DNA from: an uncultured bacterium
Lineage (GTDB): Bacteria > Planctomycetota > JAJSAM01 > JAJVHW01
Direction: 5' to 3'
NCBI GenBank assembly: GCA_937996235.1
Contig: CALKVK010000038.1
Location: forward strand, 248,001 to 312,000
DNA: 64,000 bases
Shown here: positions 15,850 through 24,823 of the stretch, in pieces
Position numbering within the stretch: position 1 is the first letter of the stretch
Layout of the letters: each line of letters starts with the position of its first letter
The notes under the pieces: model-generated
The model's database searches: none
The model's input: the letters and a program-made list of their open reading frames with translations, nothing else
Told to the model about the DNA's origin: nothing
Made by a program: the position numbers and the translations under genes

Positions 15850-16800
15850 TCAGATGTCGAAGCGGTCGACGACTTCCCAGCGGCCGGGGGCGCGGCGCAG
15901 GACGACCTCCACCTCGATGCGCGCGCCGACGCGCACGCGGCAGTAGTGGAAGCCGCGGTCGCCGTCGTAGAGGTCGGGGCGCGTGCCGGGCCGACCGGGC
16001 TCGAGCAGCTCGTGCAGCGGCGAGCCGCCGCCGCCCGTGACGATCGTCTGCAGCCCGCCCTCGTAGAAGTGCTCGTACGAGTGGACGTGCCCCACGAAGA
16101 GCGCGCGCGCCTTCGGGTACTCCGCGGCGAGCGGCACGACCACGTCGCGCACCCAGTCGGACTCGCCGGGGCGGATGCGGTTCGAGTACGGCGGATGGTG
16201 GCAGACGAGCAGGACGGCGCGGACGTCGTCGTCTGCGTCGGCCCGCTCGAGCTGCGCGGCCAGCCAGTCGCGCGTGCGCCGCACGCCGTCCGCGCCGAGC
16301 GCGTCGGTGTTCGAGTCGAAGAGCAGGAAGCGCAGGCCGCGCCAGTCGCGCACGTACGCGTCGTGCCCGTCGAGCCACGGGAAGCGCGCGAAGTAGTTCG
16401 CGCGCCCGGCTGCGTCGTCGCCGATGTACTCGTGGTTGCCGAACACGGGCCACAGCGCGATCCCGGCGTCGCGCAGCGGCGCGAAGTCGCGGTCGAAGAT
16501 CTCCCACTGCGACGCGAGCCCGCCGACGCGCGCGATGTCGCCGGTGTGCACGACGAACGCCGGGTGCTCGTCGCGCATGCGCTCGGCCATCTCGATGTGC
16601 CCCGCGGGATCGAGCTGCGGACCCGGCTCGACGAGGAACCCGGGGCGCGAGTCGCCGAGCACGAGGAACGTGTCGGAGGTCGGGTCGGGAGTGCCGGAGA
16701 AGACGGGCGCGGTGCCGGCGGCGGTGACCGACGCGCACCCCGCCGCGACGGGCGCGAGGACCAGTGCGGACGCGACGAGCAGGCGCTCTGCGGTGTTCAC
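15850..16800 (-). CDS. metallophosphoesterase lipoprotein
   Basis: A protein of 316 residues with a lipobox (PVAAGC at about 17-22). The calcineurin-like metallophosphoesterase motifs appear in order: LGDSR, HTGDIARVGG, FGNHEYIG, CHHPPYSNR and VGHVHSYEHF. Together they bind two metal ions. The order and the HSYEH ending resemble purple acid phosphatase-type domains. It should hydrolyse phosphomonoesters or diesters on the outer face of the inner membrane or in the periplasm. It starts at GTG with a TAGCGT -10 box six bases before it, so a leaderless mRNA is predicted. Copy B of the nested repeat lies just past its stop. Confidence 0.9.
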   Translation of the reverse strand: MNTAERLLVASALVLAPVAAGCASVTAAGTAPVFSGTPDPTSDTFLVLGDSRPGFLVEPGPQLDPAGHIEMAERMRDEHPAFVVHTGDIARVGGLASQWEIFDRDFAPLRDAGIALWPVFGNHEYIGDDAAGRANYFARFPWLDGHDAYVRDWRGLRFLLFDSNTDALGADGVRRTRDWLAAQLERADADDDVRAVLLVCHHPPYSNRIRPGESDWVRDVVVPLAAEYPKARALFVGHVHSYEHFYEGGLQTIVTGGGGSPLHELLEPGRPGTRPDLYDGDRGFHYCRVRVGARIEVEVVLRRAPGRWEVVDRFDI

Positions 16801-16806
16801 GCGCGG

Positions 16807-16812
16807 ACGCTA
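16807..16812 (-). promoter_or_regulatory. -10 box (TAGCGT) six bases before GTG: leaderless start
   Basis: TAGCGT, six bases, then the GTG of the metallophosphoesterase gene. No Shine-Dalgarno sequence fits in between. Confidence 0.55.
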
Positions 16813-16831
16813 CGCGAGCCGCCGGGCGGCG

Positions 16832-17533
16832 TCACGCCTCCCACGTGAGTTCGAGCCCCGCGAGATCGACGTGGAGCTCGGCCGCGCGACGGATCGCCGC
16901 GACGTGCTCCGCCCGCGACACGACCGTCGCGCCCATGCGCAGGATGTGCGGGTTCGGCATCTGCGCGTCGAAGAGCACGATCCCGCGCCGGAACAGGCTG
17001 CGCACGGCGACGACGAGCGCCGCCTTCGACGCGTCCGTGACGCGGTGGAACATGCTCTCGCCCGCGAACACGCCGCCGACGTGCACGCCGTAGATCCCGC
17101 CCACGAGATCGTCGCCGCACCACACCTCGACGCTGTGCGCGTGGCCCGCGCGGTGCAGCTCCGCGTACGCGCGCAGCATGCGCGGCACGATCCACGTGCC
17201 CTCGCGGCGCTCGCCGCACGCGCGCATCACGCGCTCGAACGCGCGGTCCCACGTGAAGCGGAACACGCCGCTGCGCAGCCGGCGCGCGAGCCGCGCGGAG
17301 ACGTGCAGCCGCTCCGGCTCGATGCGCGCGCGCGGATCGGGCGACCACCACACGATCGGGTACTCGTCGGTGAACCACGGGAAGATGCCCGTCCGGTACG
17401 CGAGCAGCAGCCGCGGCACACTCAGGTCGGCGCCGAAGGCGAGCTCGCCGTCGGCGCCGGCGCGCAAGGGGTCGGGGAACCAGAGCGGCGCGCCGGGCGG
17501 CAGGAGGACCAGCGCGCGCTCCTCGTCGCTCAT
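16832..17533 (-). CDS. aat: leucyl/phenylalanyl-tRNA--protein transferase
   Basis: A protein of 233 residues. The Aat signature is clear: WFPDPLRAGADGELAFGADL, then LLLAYRTGIFPWF and PIVWWSPDPRA, and later GGIYGVHVGGVFAGESMFHR followed by ASKAALV. The enzyme moves Leu or Phe from tRNA onto proteins with N-terminal Arg or Lys, feeding the N-degron pathway and ClpS/ClpAP. Some positions differ from the enterobacterial form (FGADL for GGDL, FDAQMPNPH for the usual D-C/T-Q-x-PNPH), but the core is complete. Its ATG overlaps the TGA of the TauE-like gene by the 4-base ATGA arrangement, so it is probably translated from the same leaderless transcript. Confidence 0.95.
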   Translation of the reverse strand: MSDEERALVLLPPGAPLWFPDPLRAGADGELAFGADLSVPRLLLAYRTGIFPWFTDEYPIVWWSPDPRARIEPERLHVSARLARRLRSGVFRFTWDRAFERVMRACGERREGTWIVPRMLRAYAELHRAGHAHSVEVWCGDDLVGGIYGVHVGGVFAGESMFHRVTDASKAALVVAVRSLFRRGIVLFDAQMPNPHILRMGATVVSRAEHVAAIRRAAELHVDLAGLELTWEA

Positions 17534-18291
17534 GCGTGCCGCCACGCCCCGACGAGGAAGCGCACGCCGAGCACCAGCAGCAGCACGAGCACCACGCGAC
17601 GGAACGTCCGCGCGTCCACGCGACGTCCGACGACGACCCCCGCGACGAGTCCCACGAGCACCGCCGGGACGCCGCGCAGCACGGCGGCGCCGATGTCGCG
17701 CGTGAGCGACCCCGCCAGCGCGAAGAGCGCGATCTGGCACAGCGACGAGACGAGGAACGCGCACTGCATGTTCGCGCGCGCCGTGGCGGGCGGGAGCCGC
17801 CGCCACGCGGCGTAGAGCACGATCGGCGGACCGCTCGTCGTGAACGCGCCGCCGAGCACGCCGCCGAGTGTCCCGGCGCACGCGGCGGCGAGGGCGGCGA
17901 GCGCGCCCTCGCCGCGCGGCGCGGCATCGCGCGCGTCGCGCAGCACGAGCGCCTGCAGGGCGTAGCCGACGAGCACGAGTCCGAGCAGCGCATGGAGCAG
18001 ACGCGGGTCCGCCCCGCTCAGCAGGAGCACGCCGAACGGCGTCCCGACGCACACGCCCGCGACGAGCGGCAGGACGATGCTGCGGTCGATGCCGCGCCGG
18101 TTCGCGACGATCACCGTCACGTTCGTGCCGAGCCCGAGCAGCGCCACGACGGGCACCGCCTCGGCGAGCGGCAGGAACGCGGGGAGCACGGCCATCGCGA
18201 CGAGGCCGAAGCCGAAGCCGGCGACGCCCTGCACGAGCGCCGCCAGCGCGAGCGTCGCGACGAGGATGCCCTGCTCCGCACCGATCGGCAC
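17530..18291 (-). CDS. TauE/SafE family sulfite-exporter-like membrane protein
   Basis: A protein of 253 residues with about eight membrane segments in two halves. Each half opens with a Gly-rich pattern: VQGVAGFGFGLVAMAVLP near the N-terminus and GTLGGVLGGAFTTSGPPIVLY near the middle. These are the paired signatures of the TauE/SafE family, proposed to move sulfite, sulfoacetate or related organic anions across the inner membrane. The substrate here is unknown and aat downstream gives no clue. It starts at GTG with a TAGCCT -10 box six bases upstream. Confidence 0.9.
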   Translation of the reverse strand: MPIGAEQGILVATLALAALVQGVAGFGFGLVAMAVLPAFLPLAEAVPVVALLGLGTNVTVIVANRRGIDRSIVLPLVAGVCVGTPFGVLLLSGADPRLLHALLGLVLVGYALQALVLRDARDAAPRGEGALAALAAACAGTLGGVLGGAFTTSGPPIVLYAAWRRLPPATARANMQCAFLVSSLCQIALFALAGSLTRDIGAAVLRGVPAVLVGLVAGVVVGRRVDARTFRRVVLVLLLVLGVRFLVGAWRHA

Positions 18292-18297
18292 GGCGGC

Positions 18298-18303
18298 AGG
18301 CTA
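18298..18303 (-). promoter_or_regulatory. -10 box (TAGCCT) six bases before GTG: leaderless start
   Basis: TAGCCT-N6-GTG, promoter of the TauE-like/aat pair. The same TAGCCT-N6-GTG arrangement occurs at 19719 and 33899. Confidence 0.6.
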
Positions 18304-18415
18304 CGCGGCGACACCGCACGCGCCACGACCGCGCGGACCTCGTCGCGCCGACGAATCGGAGCGGGCGCACCTGCGGCTCTTCCGCCGGTGCGCCCGTGGG
18401 GAACGCGCGAAACGA

Positions 18416-19555
18416 TTACTCGGCCGGGATCACGACGGGCGCCGTGGAGTACACGGTCGTGCCGAGGTTGCCCCGGTCGTCGTACGGCGTGGCGCGCACG
18501 ATGTACGTGCCCGCCGCGAAGTCGAGGGTGCCGAGGTCGGGGACGAAGTCCCACACGAACGTGGCCTCGCGCCCGACGCCGGTCGGCGCGGAGGCGACGC
18601 CGTCGTCCGGATCGCCCTGGCCGAGTCGCCGCGTGCACGGGTGCCAGTCGAGCAGCGCGAGCTGCGCGGAACCCGTCGGGATCACCTCGCCCGGATCGAC
18701 GCGGTGGAAGTCGAACGCGATCGCCACGGGGACGATGTCGAGCGCGTCGTTGCCGTTCACGTCCTCGAGGTCGAGCACGTCGAGCACGCCGTTGCCGTTC
18801 TTGTCCTCGGAGTCGTCGTGGAACGCGCGCCAGTCGATCGCGACGGTGCCGCCGACGGCGTCGACGGGTCCGACGGCCTCGATCGCGGCCGCGGGCGGCG
18901 TCGAGTTGTCGACCGAGAACGGGCGCGTGTACACCCACTCGGACGCCGCCGCGCGCCGTCCGAGCCGGTGCGCGCGGACGCGCACCACCACGCCCGCCGA
19001 GGCCGTGGGGTCGAACAGGAGCTCCGTCGGCACGATCGGGTTGCGCACGGTCCGGCCCTGCGGGGTGCGCAGGAGCTGCTGCCCGGAGAGGTGGCGGCCG
19101 AGCGGCAGGTCGGCGGCCGTGTTCCAGACGAACGCGCCCGCGGCTCCGTCGCGGGCCGTCCGGAACGTCGCGTCCGTGAACCCGCGCGTGAAGCGCGGAC
19201 GGCTCGTGTCGCGCGCGTCGCGCCGCTCCTGCGTCGCACGCCGGAACTCCGCCGGGTTCGCCTCGGTGATCTGCCCGTCGCCGTTCAGGTCGACGCCGTA
19301 CTCGACGTCCACCACGACGCGGTTGCGCGAGGTGTCCGCGACCCGCAGCACGATCGGCACGCGCTCGCCCGTGCCGCGCTCGCCCTGGAGGCCGAGGGGC
19401 GTGACGACCTGGACGGTCGGGATGCGCCGCGCGCCCGGGCGCGCCGCCCCGGCGCGGGCGGCAAGGGTCGGCGCGGCCGCGGCGACGACGCCGGCGGCGG
19501 CGGTGAGGGCGAGGAGCGTACGCGCGGCGGTACGCCGGGAAACACGAGAGCGCAT
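18416..19555 (-). CDS. secreted protein with calcium-loop motifs
   Basis: A protein of 379 residues with a twin-Arg-containing, Ala-rich signal peptide (RRTAARTLLALTAAAGVV). Two loops resemble dockerin or EF-hand calcium sites: DLNGDGQITEANPAEF (about 88-103) and DKNGNGVLDVLDLEDVNGND (about 245-264). The rest is predicted beta-sandwich, with VVVRVRAHRLGRR and TYIVRATPYDDRGN near the C-terminus. No catalytic site is seen. It is probably an extracellular structural or binding protein. GGAG lies before the ATG at 19553-19555. It is divergent from the protease operon at 19731. Confidence 0.7.
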   Translation of the reverse strand: MRSRVSRRTAARTLLALTAAAGVVAAAAPTLAARAGAARPGARRIPTVQVVTPLGLQGERGTGERVPIVLRVADTSRNRVVVDVEYGVDLNGDGQITEANPAEFRRATQERRDARDTSRPRFTRGFTDATFRTARDGAAGAFVWNTAADLPLGRHLSGQQLLRTPQGRTVRNPIVPTELLFDPTASAGVVVRVRAHRLGRRAAASEWVYTRPFSVDNSTPPAAAIEAVGPVDAVGGTVAIDWRAFHDDSEDKNGNGVLDVLDLEDVNGNDALDIVPVAIAFDFHRVDPGEVIPTGSAQLALLDWHPCTRRLGQGDPDDGVASAPTGVGREATFVWDFVPDLGTLDFAAGTYIVRATPYDDRGNLGTTVYSTAPVVIPAE

Positions 19556-19718
19556 GATGTTCTCCGAGGCTTCGCCCCCGCGCAGCCCCCGACGACCGGA
19601 CTGTAGCACCGTTTGACGGACGTGCAGGGCGACGTGCGTCACGGAAAGTCCGCCGCGCCCCGCCCCCCCGCGGCGCGCCCGTCCTCCGCGTCGCCGCCGA
19701 GCCCGGCCGGACGTGGGG

Positions 19719-19724
19719 TAGCCT
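19719..19724 (+). promoter_or_regulatory. -10 box (TAGCCT) six bases before GTG: leaderless start
   Basis: TAGCCT-N6-GTG before the trypsin-like protease gene at 19731; promoter of the three-gene protease/Aas/DUF2007 operon. Confidence 0.6.
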
Positions 19725-19730
19725 GCGCGC

Positions 19731-21374
19731 GTGCGCTTCGAGACCGCTCCCCCGCCCGACCGCCCGAACCGTCCTCTGCTCGTGGTCGCGCTGGTCGCGG
19801 GCGCGGTCGCCACGCTCGTCGGGATCTGCTCCGGGTGCCTCGGCGGCCTCCTCGCGACGGCGCTCGAGGGGGAGGCGCGGCCCGTCCCTGCGGAGCACGT
19901 CGTCGTCGCGGAGCCGGTCGGGCCCGCGGCCGGCTCCGACGCAGCGGAGGGCGACGCGGAGTGGCCCGACGAGGAGGCCCCCGACGCGGACGAGGCCGCG
20001 ATCGCCGACGCCGAGCCCGCGCCGTACGACAGCGACATCCGCGCGGAGCTCGGCGGCGACTCGCGGACCACGGCGCGCGTCCACCGCTTCCAGCTCCCGG
20101 ACGACGCCGTGTACGTCGAGATCACGCTCGACGCGGGGCTGCACGACCTCGACCTCGACGCCGGCTTCGGCGCGCCGGCGGACGGCGAGTGGGAGGAGTC
20201 GTCGACCGGCGACGACGGGCGGGAGTCGATCTGGTTCGCGCGCTCCGGCCGCTCCGAGTTCGTGCGGCTGCCGCTCCACGTGCGCGTGCGGGAGTACGAC
20301 GACACGCTGCACGAGGCGCCGAGCCCGTACACCCTGCACGCGCGCGTGGTGCGCCGCAGCGTCGCGTCGGTGCTGCGCCCGGGCGAGTCGGCGCGCGGCG
20401 AGCTGTTGCTCGCGGACGGCGACCGCGCCACCTACACGCTCGTGCTGCCCGCGGGGGTCGACCGCGTGCGCGTGGACCTCTCCGACGTGCGCCAGGACCT
20501 CTCGCTGCACGCCTCCGTGGAGCCGCTGCTCGACCTCGACGACGCCGACTGCGAGGCCGACACGTACGCCGCGCGCGAGTGCCTGATCGTCGATCGCGAC
20601 GAGCTCGAGCTGCCGCCCGGCGAGCAGCGCCTCGACCTCGTCGTCGCGAACCCCGAGTTCGCGGACAGGCGGATGCCGTTCCGTGTGACCGTCACCGCCG
20701 GGATCGAGCCGCCGCAGGAACTGCGCGGGCTCCCGACGCTGCCGCAGGACGGCTCGCCGGCCGAGCGCGCGGCGCGCGCGGTCGTGGCCCTGCGCACGCC
20801 GGACGGCACCGGATCGGGCGTGCTCGTCGCCGAGCGCGGCGTGATCCTGACCGCGGCGCACGTCGTCGAGGACGTCGCGGACGGCACCGACGACGCGCTC
20901 GTCGCGCTGTGCGTCGACCCGCAGGTCGAGCCGTACGAGTGTCTGCGCGCGCGCGTCGTCGCCCGCGACACCGACCTCGACGTCGCGGTGCTCGAGGTGA
21001 CGAGCGATTCGCTCGGGCTGCCGCTGGAAGGCCCCGTGCGGCTGCCGACGCTGCCGCTCCGCAGCCGCGCGCCGCAGCTCGCCGAGAGCGTCGCGGCCGT
21101 CGGCTACCCCGCGCTCCACGAGGGCGACGAGCACGAGGAGATCACCTGGACGGCCGGGCTCGTGAGCGGCTTCGAGAACACCGACGGCGTGCCGCTCGTG
21201 CGCTTCGACGCGGAGATCGCTGCCGGCTCCTCGGGCGGCGCGCTGCTCGACGCGGAGCTGCGGCTCCTCGCGATCACCGTCGCGACGCACGAGGACACGT
21301 CGCACTTCTCGACGACGGGCCTCGCCGTGCCGATCGGCGCACTGCCGCCCGACTGGAGCGCGTTCTGGCGCTGA
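19731..21374 (+). CDS. membrane-anchored trypsin-like serine protease
   Basis: A protein of 547 residues. One membrane segment (about 16-36, PLLVVALVAGAVATLVGICS) is followed by an acidic linker (about 60-100) and two beta-rich domains resembling PPC-type domains (about 110-210 and 212-322). A trypsin-like protease domain then follows (about 345-547). The triad is visible: H377 in LTAAHVVED, D417 in DTDLDVAVLEV and S501 in AAGSSGGALL. It has no PDZ domain, unlike the HtrA at 56101. It should act outside the inner membrane. Its stop overlaps the presumed CTG start of the LplT-Aas gene, so protease and lipid repair genes are probably coupled. Confidence 0.85.
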   Translation: MRFETAPPPDRPNRPLLVVALVAGAVATLVGICSGCLGGLLATALEGEARPVPAEHVVVAEPVGPAAGSDAAEGDAEWPDEEAPDADEAAIADAEPAPYDSDIRAELGGDSRTTARVHRFQLPDDAVYVEITLDAGLHDLDLDAGFGAPADGEWEESSTGDDGRESIWFARSGRSEFVRLPLHVRVREYDDTLHEAPSPYTLHARVVRRSVASVLRPGESARGELLLADGDRATYTLVLPAGVDRVRVDLSDVRQDLSLHASVEPLLDLDDADCEADTYAARECLIVDRDELELPPGEQRLDLVVANPEFADRRMPFRVTVTAGIEPPQELRGLPTLPQDGSPAERAARAVVALRTPDGTGSGVLVAERGVILTAAHVVEDVADGTDDALVALCVDPQVEPYECLRARVVARDTDLDVAVLEVTSDSLGLPLEGPVRLPTLPLRSRAPQLAESVAAVGYPALHEGDEHEEITWTAGLVSGFENTDGVPLVRFDAEIAAGSSGGALLDAELRLLAITVATHEDTSHFSTTGLAVPIGALPPDWSAFWR

Positions 21375-24300
21375 GCACGCCCGACGGCGACGCGGCGACG
21401 CATCCGCACGCGGCGACGACCCGGCACGCGGCGGGCCGTCATCCGCTGCGCGCGCTGCTCGTCGCGCAGTTCCTCGGCGCGTTCAACGACAACGCGTGGA
21501 AGCTCGTCGTCACGCTGCTCGCGATCGCGACGGCCACGGCGACGCTCTCGGGCGACGCGCGCGAGGCGGCGATCCAGGTCGAGACGTCGCGCGCGTTCGT
21601 CGTCTTCCTGCTGCCGATGCTCGTCGTCTCGCTGCCCGCCGGCGCGCTCTGCGACCGCATCAGCAAGAGCCGCGTGATCGTCTGGACGAAGGGCCTCGAG
21701 GTGGTGCTCATGGCCGCCGCGGTCGCCGTCCTCGCGTTCGCGCCCGGCGAGCCGCTCCCGGCCCTCGTCGTGCTCGGCGCGATGGGCCTCCAGAGCGGGC
21801 TGTTCAGCCCTGCGAAGTACGGCATCCTGCCCGAGGTGCTGCCGCACGAGCGGCTCTCGGACGGCAACGGCAAGCTGGAGATGTGGTCCTTCCTCGCCAT
21901 CGTGCTCGGCACGGCGGCGGGCGGGCTGCTGCTCGACGCCGTCGCACCGCACACGTGGATCGCCGGCACCGCGCTGCTCGTGTTCGCCCTCGCCGGCTGG
22001 GGGGCGTCGTTCGGCGTCCCGCGCGTCCCCGCGGCGCAGCCGCAGGGGGCGGCGGCATCCGCGCTGCGCGAGGGCGCTCGCGCGCTGCGCGCGGACCGTG
22101 CGCTGTGGCTCGCCGTCGTCGGGCTCGCGCTCTTCTGGGGCGTCGCGAGCCTGCTCGGCCAGGTGGTGCTCGTCTACGCCAAGGCGACGCTGCACCTCGG
22201 CGATGCGCTCGCCGGGCTGCCGCTCGCCGCGGTCGGCATCGGCATCGGCGCGGGCGGCGTGCTCGCCGGGCGGCTCTCCGCGGGCAAGGTCGAGATGGGC
22301 CTCGTGCCGCTCGGCGCACTCGGCATGGCGGCGTTCGTGCCGCTGCTCGCTCTGCTCGAGCCCGGCTTCGCCGGGACGATCGCGATCATGGCCGCACTCG
22401 GCGCGGCGAGCGGCGTGCTGCTCGTGCCGCTGAACGCGCTGCTCCAGTGGCGCGCCCCGCCGGAGCGCCGCGGCTCGGTGATCGCACTCGCGAACGTCCT
22501 CACCGGCTGCGGGATGCTCGCCGGGACCTTCGCCACCGGGCTCTTCGCGAAGGCGGGCGTCGGCACGTCGGGCATCCTGCTCGTCACGAGCGGCGTCGTG
22601 CTCCTCGGCACGCTCTGGGCGCTGTGGCTGCTGCCCGCGGCGGGCTTGCGGCTCGCGCTCGTCATCGCGACCTCGACCGTCTACCGGCTGCGCGTGGTCG
22701 GGCGCGGCAACGTGCCCGCCCGCGGCGGCGTGCTGCTGACGCCGAACCACGTGTCGTTCGCCGACGGCGTGTTCGTCATCGCGGCGCTCGACCGCCCGGT
22801 GCGCTTCCTCATCGACGACGGGTACTTCCGCCACCCGCTGCTGAAGCCGTTCCTCGCGGCGATCGGCGGCATCCCGGTCTCCGCGTCGCTCGGGAAGGAC
22901 GACATCCGGCGCGCGCTCGCCTCCGCCGGCGAGGCGCTCGGTCGCGGCGAGGTGGTGTGCATCTTCCCCGAGGGGCAGATCACGCGGACGGGCGGTATGC
23001 AGCAGTTCCGGCGCGGTCTCGAGCGCATCGCCGCGGGGCGCGACTGCGTGATCGTGCCCGTCCACCTCGACAACGTCTGGGGCAGCGTGTTCAGCCGCGC
23101 CGACGGCCGCTTCCTGTGGAAGCGCCCGAAGCGCCTGCCGTATCCCGTGACCGTCGCGTTCGGGGCGCCGCTGCCCGCGGACACCTCGGCGAACGACGTG
23201 CGGCGCGCGGTGGCCGAGCTCGGCGCGGACGCCTGGGAGCTGCGGCGCGAACTGCGCACCACGCTGCACCGGCGCGCGGTGCGGGTCGCGCGGCGGCGTC
23301 CGTTCGCGTTCGCGATGGCGGACGCGCAGGTGCCGCGGCTCTCGCGCATCGCCGTGCTGGCCGGCGCGGTCGCGCTGGCGCGCGCGCTGCGCGAGGAGCT
23401 CGGCGACGAGGAGCGCGTGGGCGTGCTCCTGCCGACGTCGGTCGGCGGCGCGCTCGTCAACCTGGCGCTGTCGCTCGCGGGGCGCACGAGCGTCAACCTC
23501 AACTACGCGGCCGGTCCCGAGGCGATGGCCGCCGCCGTGCGCATCGCGGGCGTGCGCCACGTGATCACCGCGCGCGCGTTCTGCGAGAAGGCGCGCACCG
23601 CGCCGCCCGAGGGCACGCAGGCGATCCACGTGGACGAGCTGCGCGCGCGCATCGGCGGCGGCGCGCGCGCGACGGCGTTCCTGTTCGCGGCGTTCGCTCC
23701 GGTGCGCGTGCTCGAGCGCGCGTGCGGCATGCAGCGCCGGCGCGACCTCGACGCCGTCGCGACGATCCTCTTCTCGAGCGGCAGCACGTCGGAGCCGAAG
23801 GGCGTGCCGCTCTCGCACTTCAACATCGGCGCGAACGTCGAGGCGCTCGCGCAGGTGCTGCGCCCGGAGTCCGACGACCGGCTGCTCGCGATCCTGCCCC
23901 ACTTCCACGCGTTCGGTCTGCTCGCTCTGTGGTTCGCCCTCAACCGCGGCGTGCCCATCGCCTTCCACCCGAACCCGCTCGACGCGGGGGGCGTGGGGAC
24001 GACGGCGGCGCAGCACCGTGCGACGCTGCTGCTCGCGACGCCGACGTTCCTCGCGCTCTACACGCGTGCCGTGAAGCCGACGCAGTTCGGCGCCCTGCGC
24101 CTCGTGATCGCGGGCGCCGAGAAGCTCTCGGACGCCGTGCGGCAGGGCTTCGAGGACCGCTTCGGCGTGCGCCCGTTCGAGGGCTACGGCGCGACGGAGT
24201 GCGCGCCCGCGGTCGCCGTCGGCATCCCCGACTACCGCGCGGCGGGCTTCTTCCAGCCGGGCACGAAGCGCGGCACCGTGGGCCAGCCGCTGCCGGGCGT

Positions 24301-24823
24301 CGCCGTGCGCATCGTGGACCCGTTGACGTTCGAGCCGTGCGCAGCGGGCACGCCCGGGCTGATCCTCGTGAAGGGCCCGAACGTGATGCGCGGCTACCTC
24401 GACCGACCCGACCTGAGCGCTGCGGCGCTGCGCGACGGCTGGTACGTCACAGGCGACGTCGGCGTGCTCGACGACGACGGCTTCCTCGCCATCACCGACC
24501 GCCTCGCCCGCTTCGCGAAGATCGGCGGTGAGATGGTGCCGTGCACCGCGATCGAGGAGGCGCTCCACACGGCGGCGGAGAGCGGCGGCGGCGTCTTCGC
24601 CGTGGCGCCGGTCCCCGACGCGCGGCGCGGCGAGCGGCTCGCGGTCGTGCACACCTGGGACGGCGACGTCGCGGCGCTGCTCGAGCGCGTGCGCGCGGCG
24701 GGCCTGCCGAACCTCTTCGTGCCGCGCGCCGAGGACTTCGTGCGCGTGGACGCGATCCCGCTGCTCGGCACCGGCAAGGTGGACCTGCGTGCGGTGAAGC
24801 GCCTCGCCGAGGGCGTGCGATGA
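21371..24823 (+). CDS. aas: fused lysophospholipid transporter / acyltransferase / acyl-ACP synthetase (LplT-Aas)
   Basis: A protein of about 1150 residues with three parts. Residues 27-430 are a 12-helix MFS transporter beginning with the LplT signature VAQFLGAFNDNAWK. Residues 440-640 are a PlsC-type acyltransferase with NHVSFAD at 460-466 and FPEGQ at 533-537. Residues 650-1150 are an adenylate-forming domain with FSSGSTSEPKG at about 802-812, GYGATE, VTGDVGVLDDDGF and GTGKVD. In E. coli, LplT flips lysophosphatidylethanolamine inward and Aas re-acylates it; here both are in one chain. No ATG, GTG or TTG lies between the upstream overlap and the first helix, so a CTG at 21371 (CTGA overlap) is the likely start. 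Confidence 0.92.
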   Translation: MSTPDGDAATHPHAATTRHAAGRHPLRALLVAQFLGAFNDNAWKLVVTLLAIATATATLSGDAREAAIQVETSRAFVVFLLPMLVVSLPAGALCDRISKSRVIVWTKGLEVVLMAAAVAVLAFAPGEPLPALVVLGAMGLQSGLFSPAKYGILPEVLPHERLSDGNGKLEMWSFLAIVLGTAAGGLLLDAVAPHTWIAGTALLVFALAGWGASFGVPRVPAAQPQGAAASALREGARALRADRALWLAVVGLALFWGVASLLGQVVLVYAKATLHLGDALAGLPLAAVGIGIGAGGVLAGRLSAGKVEMGLVPLGALGMAAFVPLLALLEPGFAGTIAIMAALGAASGVLLVPLNALLQWRAPPERRGSVIALANVLTGCGMLAGTFATGLFAKAGVGTSGILLVTSGVVLLGTLWALWLLPAAGLRLALVIATSTVYRLRVVGRGNVPARGGVLLTPNHVSFADGVFVIAALDRPVRFLIDDGYFRHPLLKPFLAAIGGIPVSASLGKDDIRRALASAGEALGRGEVVCIFPEGQITRTGGMQQFRRGLERIAAGRDCVIVPVHLDNVWGSVFSRADGRFLWKRPKRLPYPVTVAFGAPLPADTSANDVRRAVAELGADAWELRRELRTTLHRRAVRVARRRPFAFAMADAQVPRLSRIAVLAGAVALARALREELGDEERVGVLLPTSVGGALVNLALSLAGRTSVNLNYAAGPEAMAAAVRIAGVRHVITARAFCEKARTAPPEGTQAIHVDELRARIGGGARATAFLFAAFAPVRVLERACGMQRRRDLDAVATILFSSGSTSEPKGVPLSHFNIGANVEALAQVLRPESDDRLLAILPHFHAFGLLALWFALNRGVPIAFHPNPLDAGGVGTTAAQHRATLLLATPTFLALYTRAVKPTQFGALRLVIAGAEKLSDAVRQGFEDRFGVRPFEGYGATECAPAVAVGIPDYRAAGFFQPGTKRGTVGQPLPGVAVRIVDPLTFEPCAAGTPGLILVKGPNVMRGYLDRPDLSAAALRDGWYVTGDVGVLDDDGFLAITDRLARFAKIGGEMVPCTAIEEALHTAAESGGGVFAVAPVPDARRGERLAVVHTWDGDVAALLERVRAAGLPNLFVPRAEDFVRVDAIPLLGTGKVDLRAVKRLAEGVR

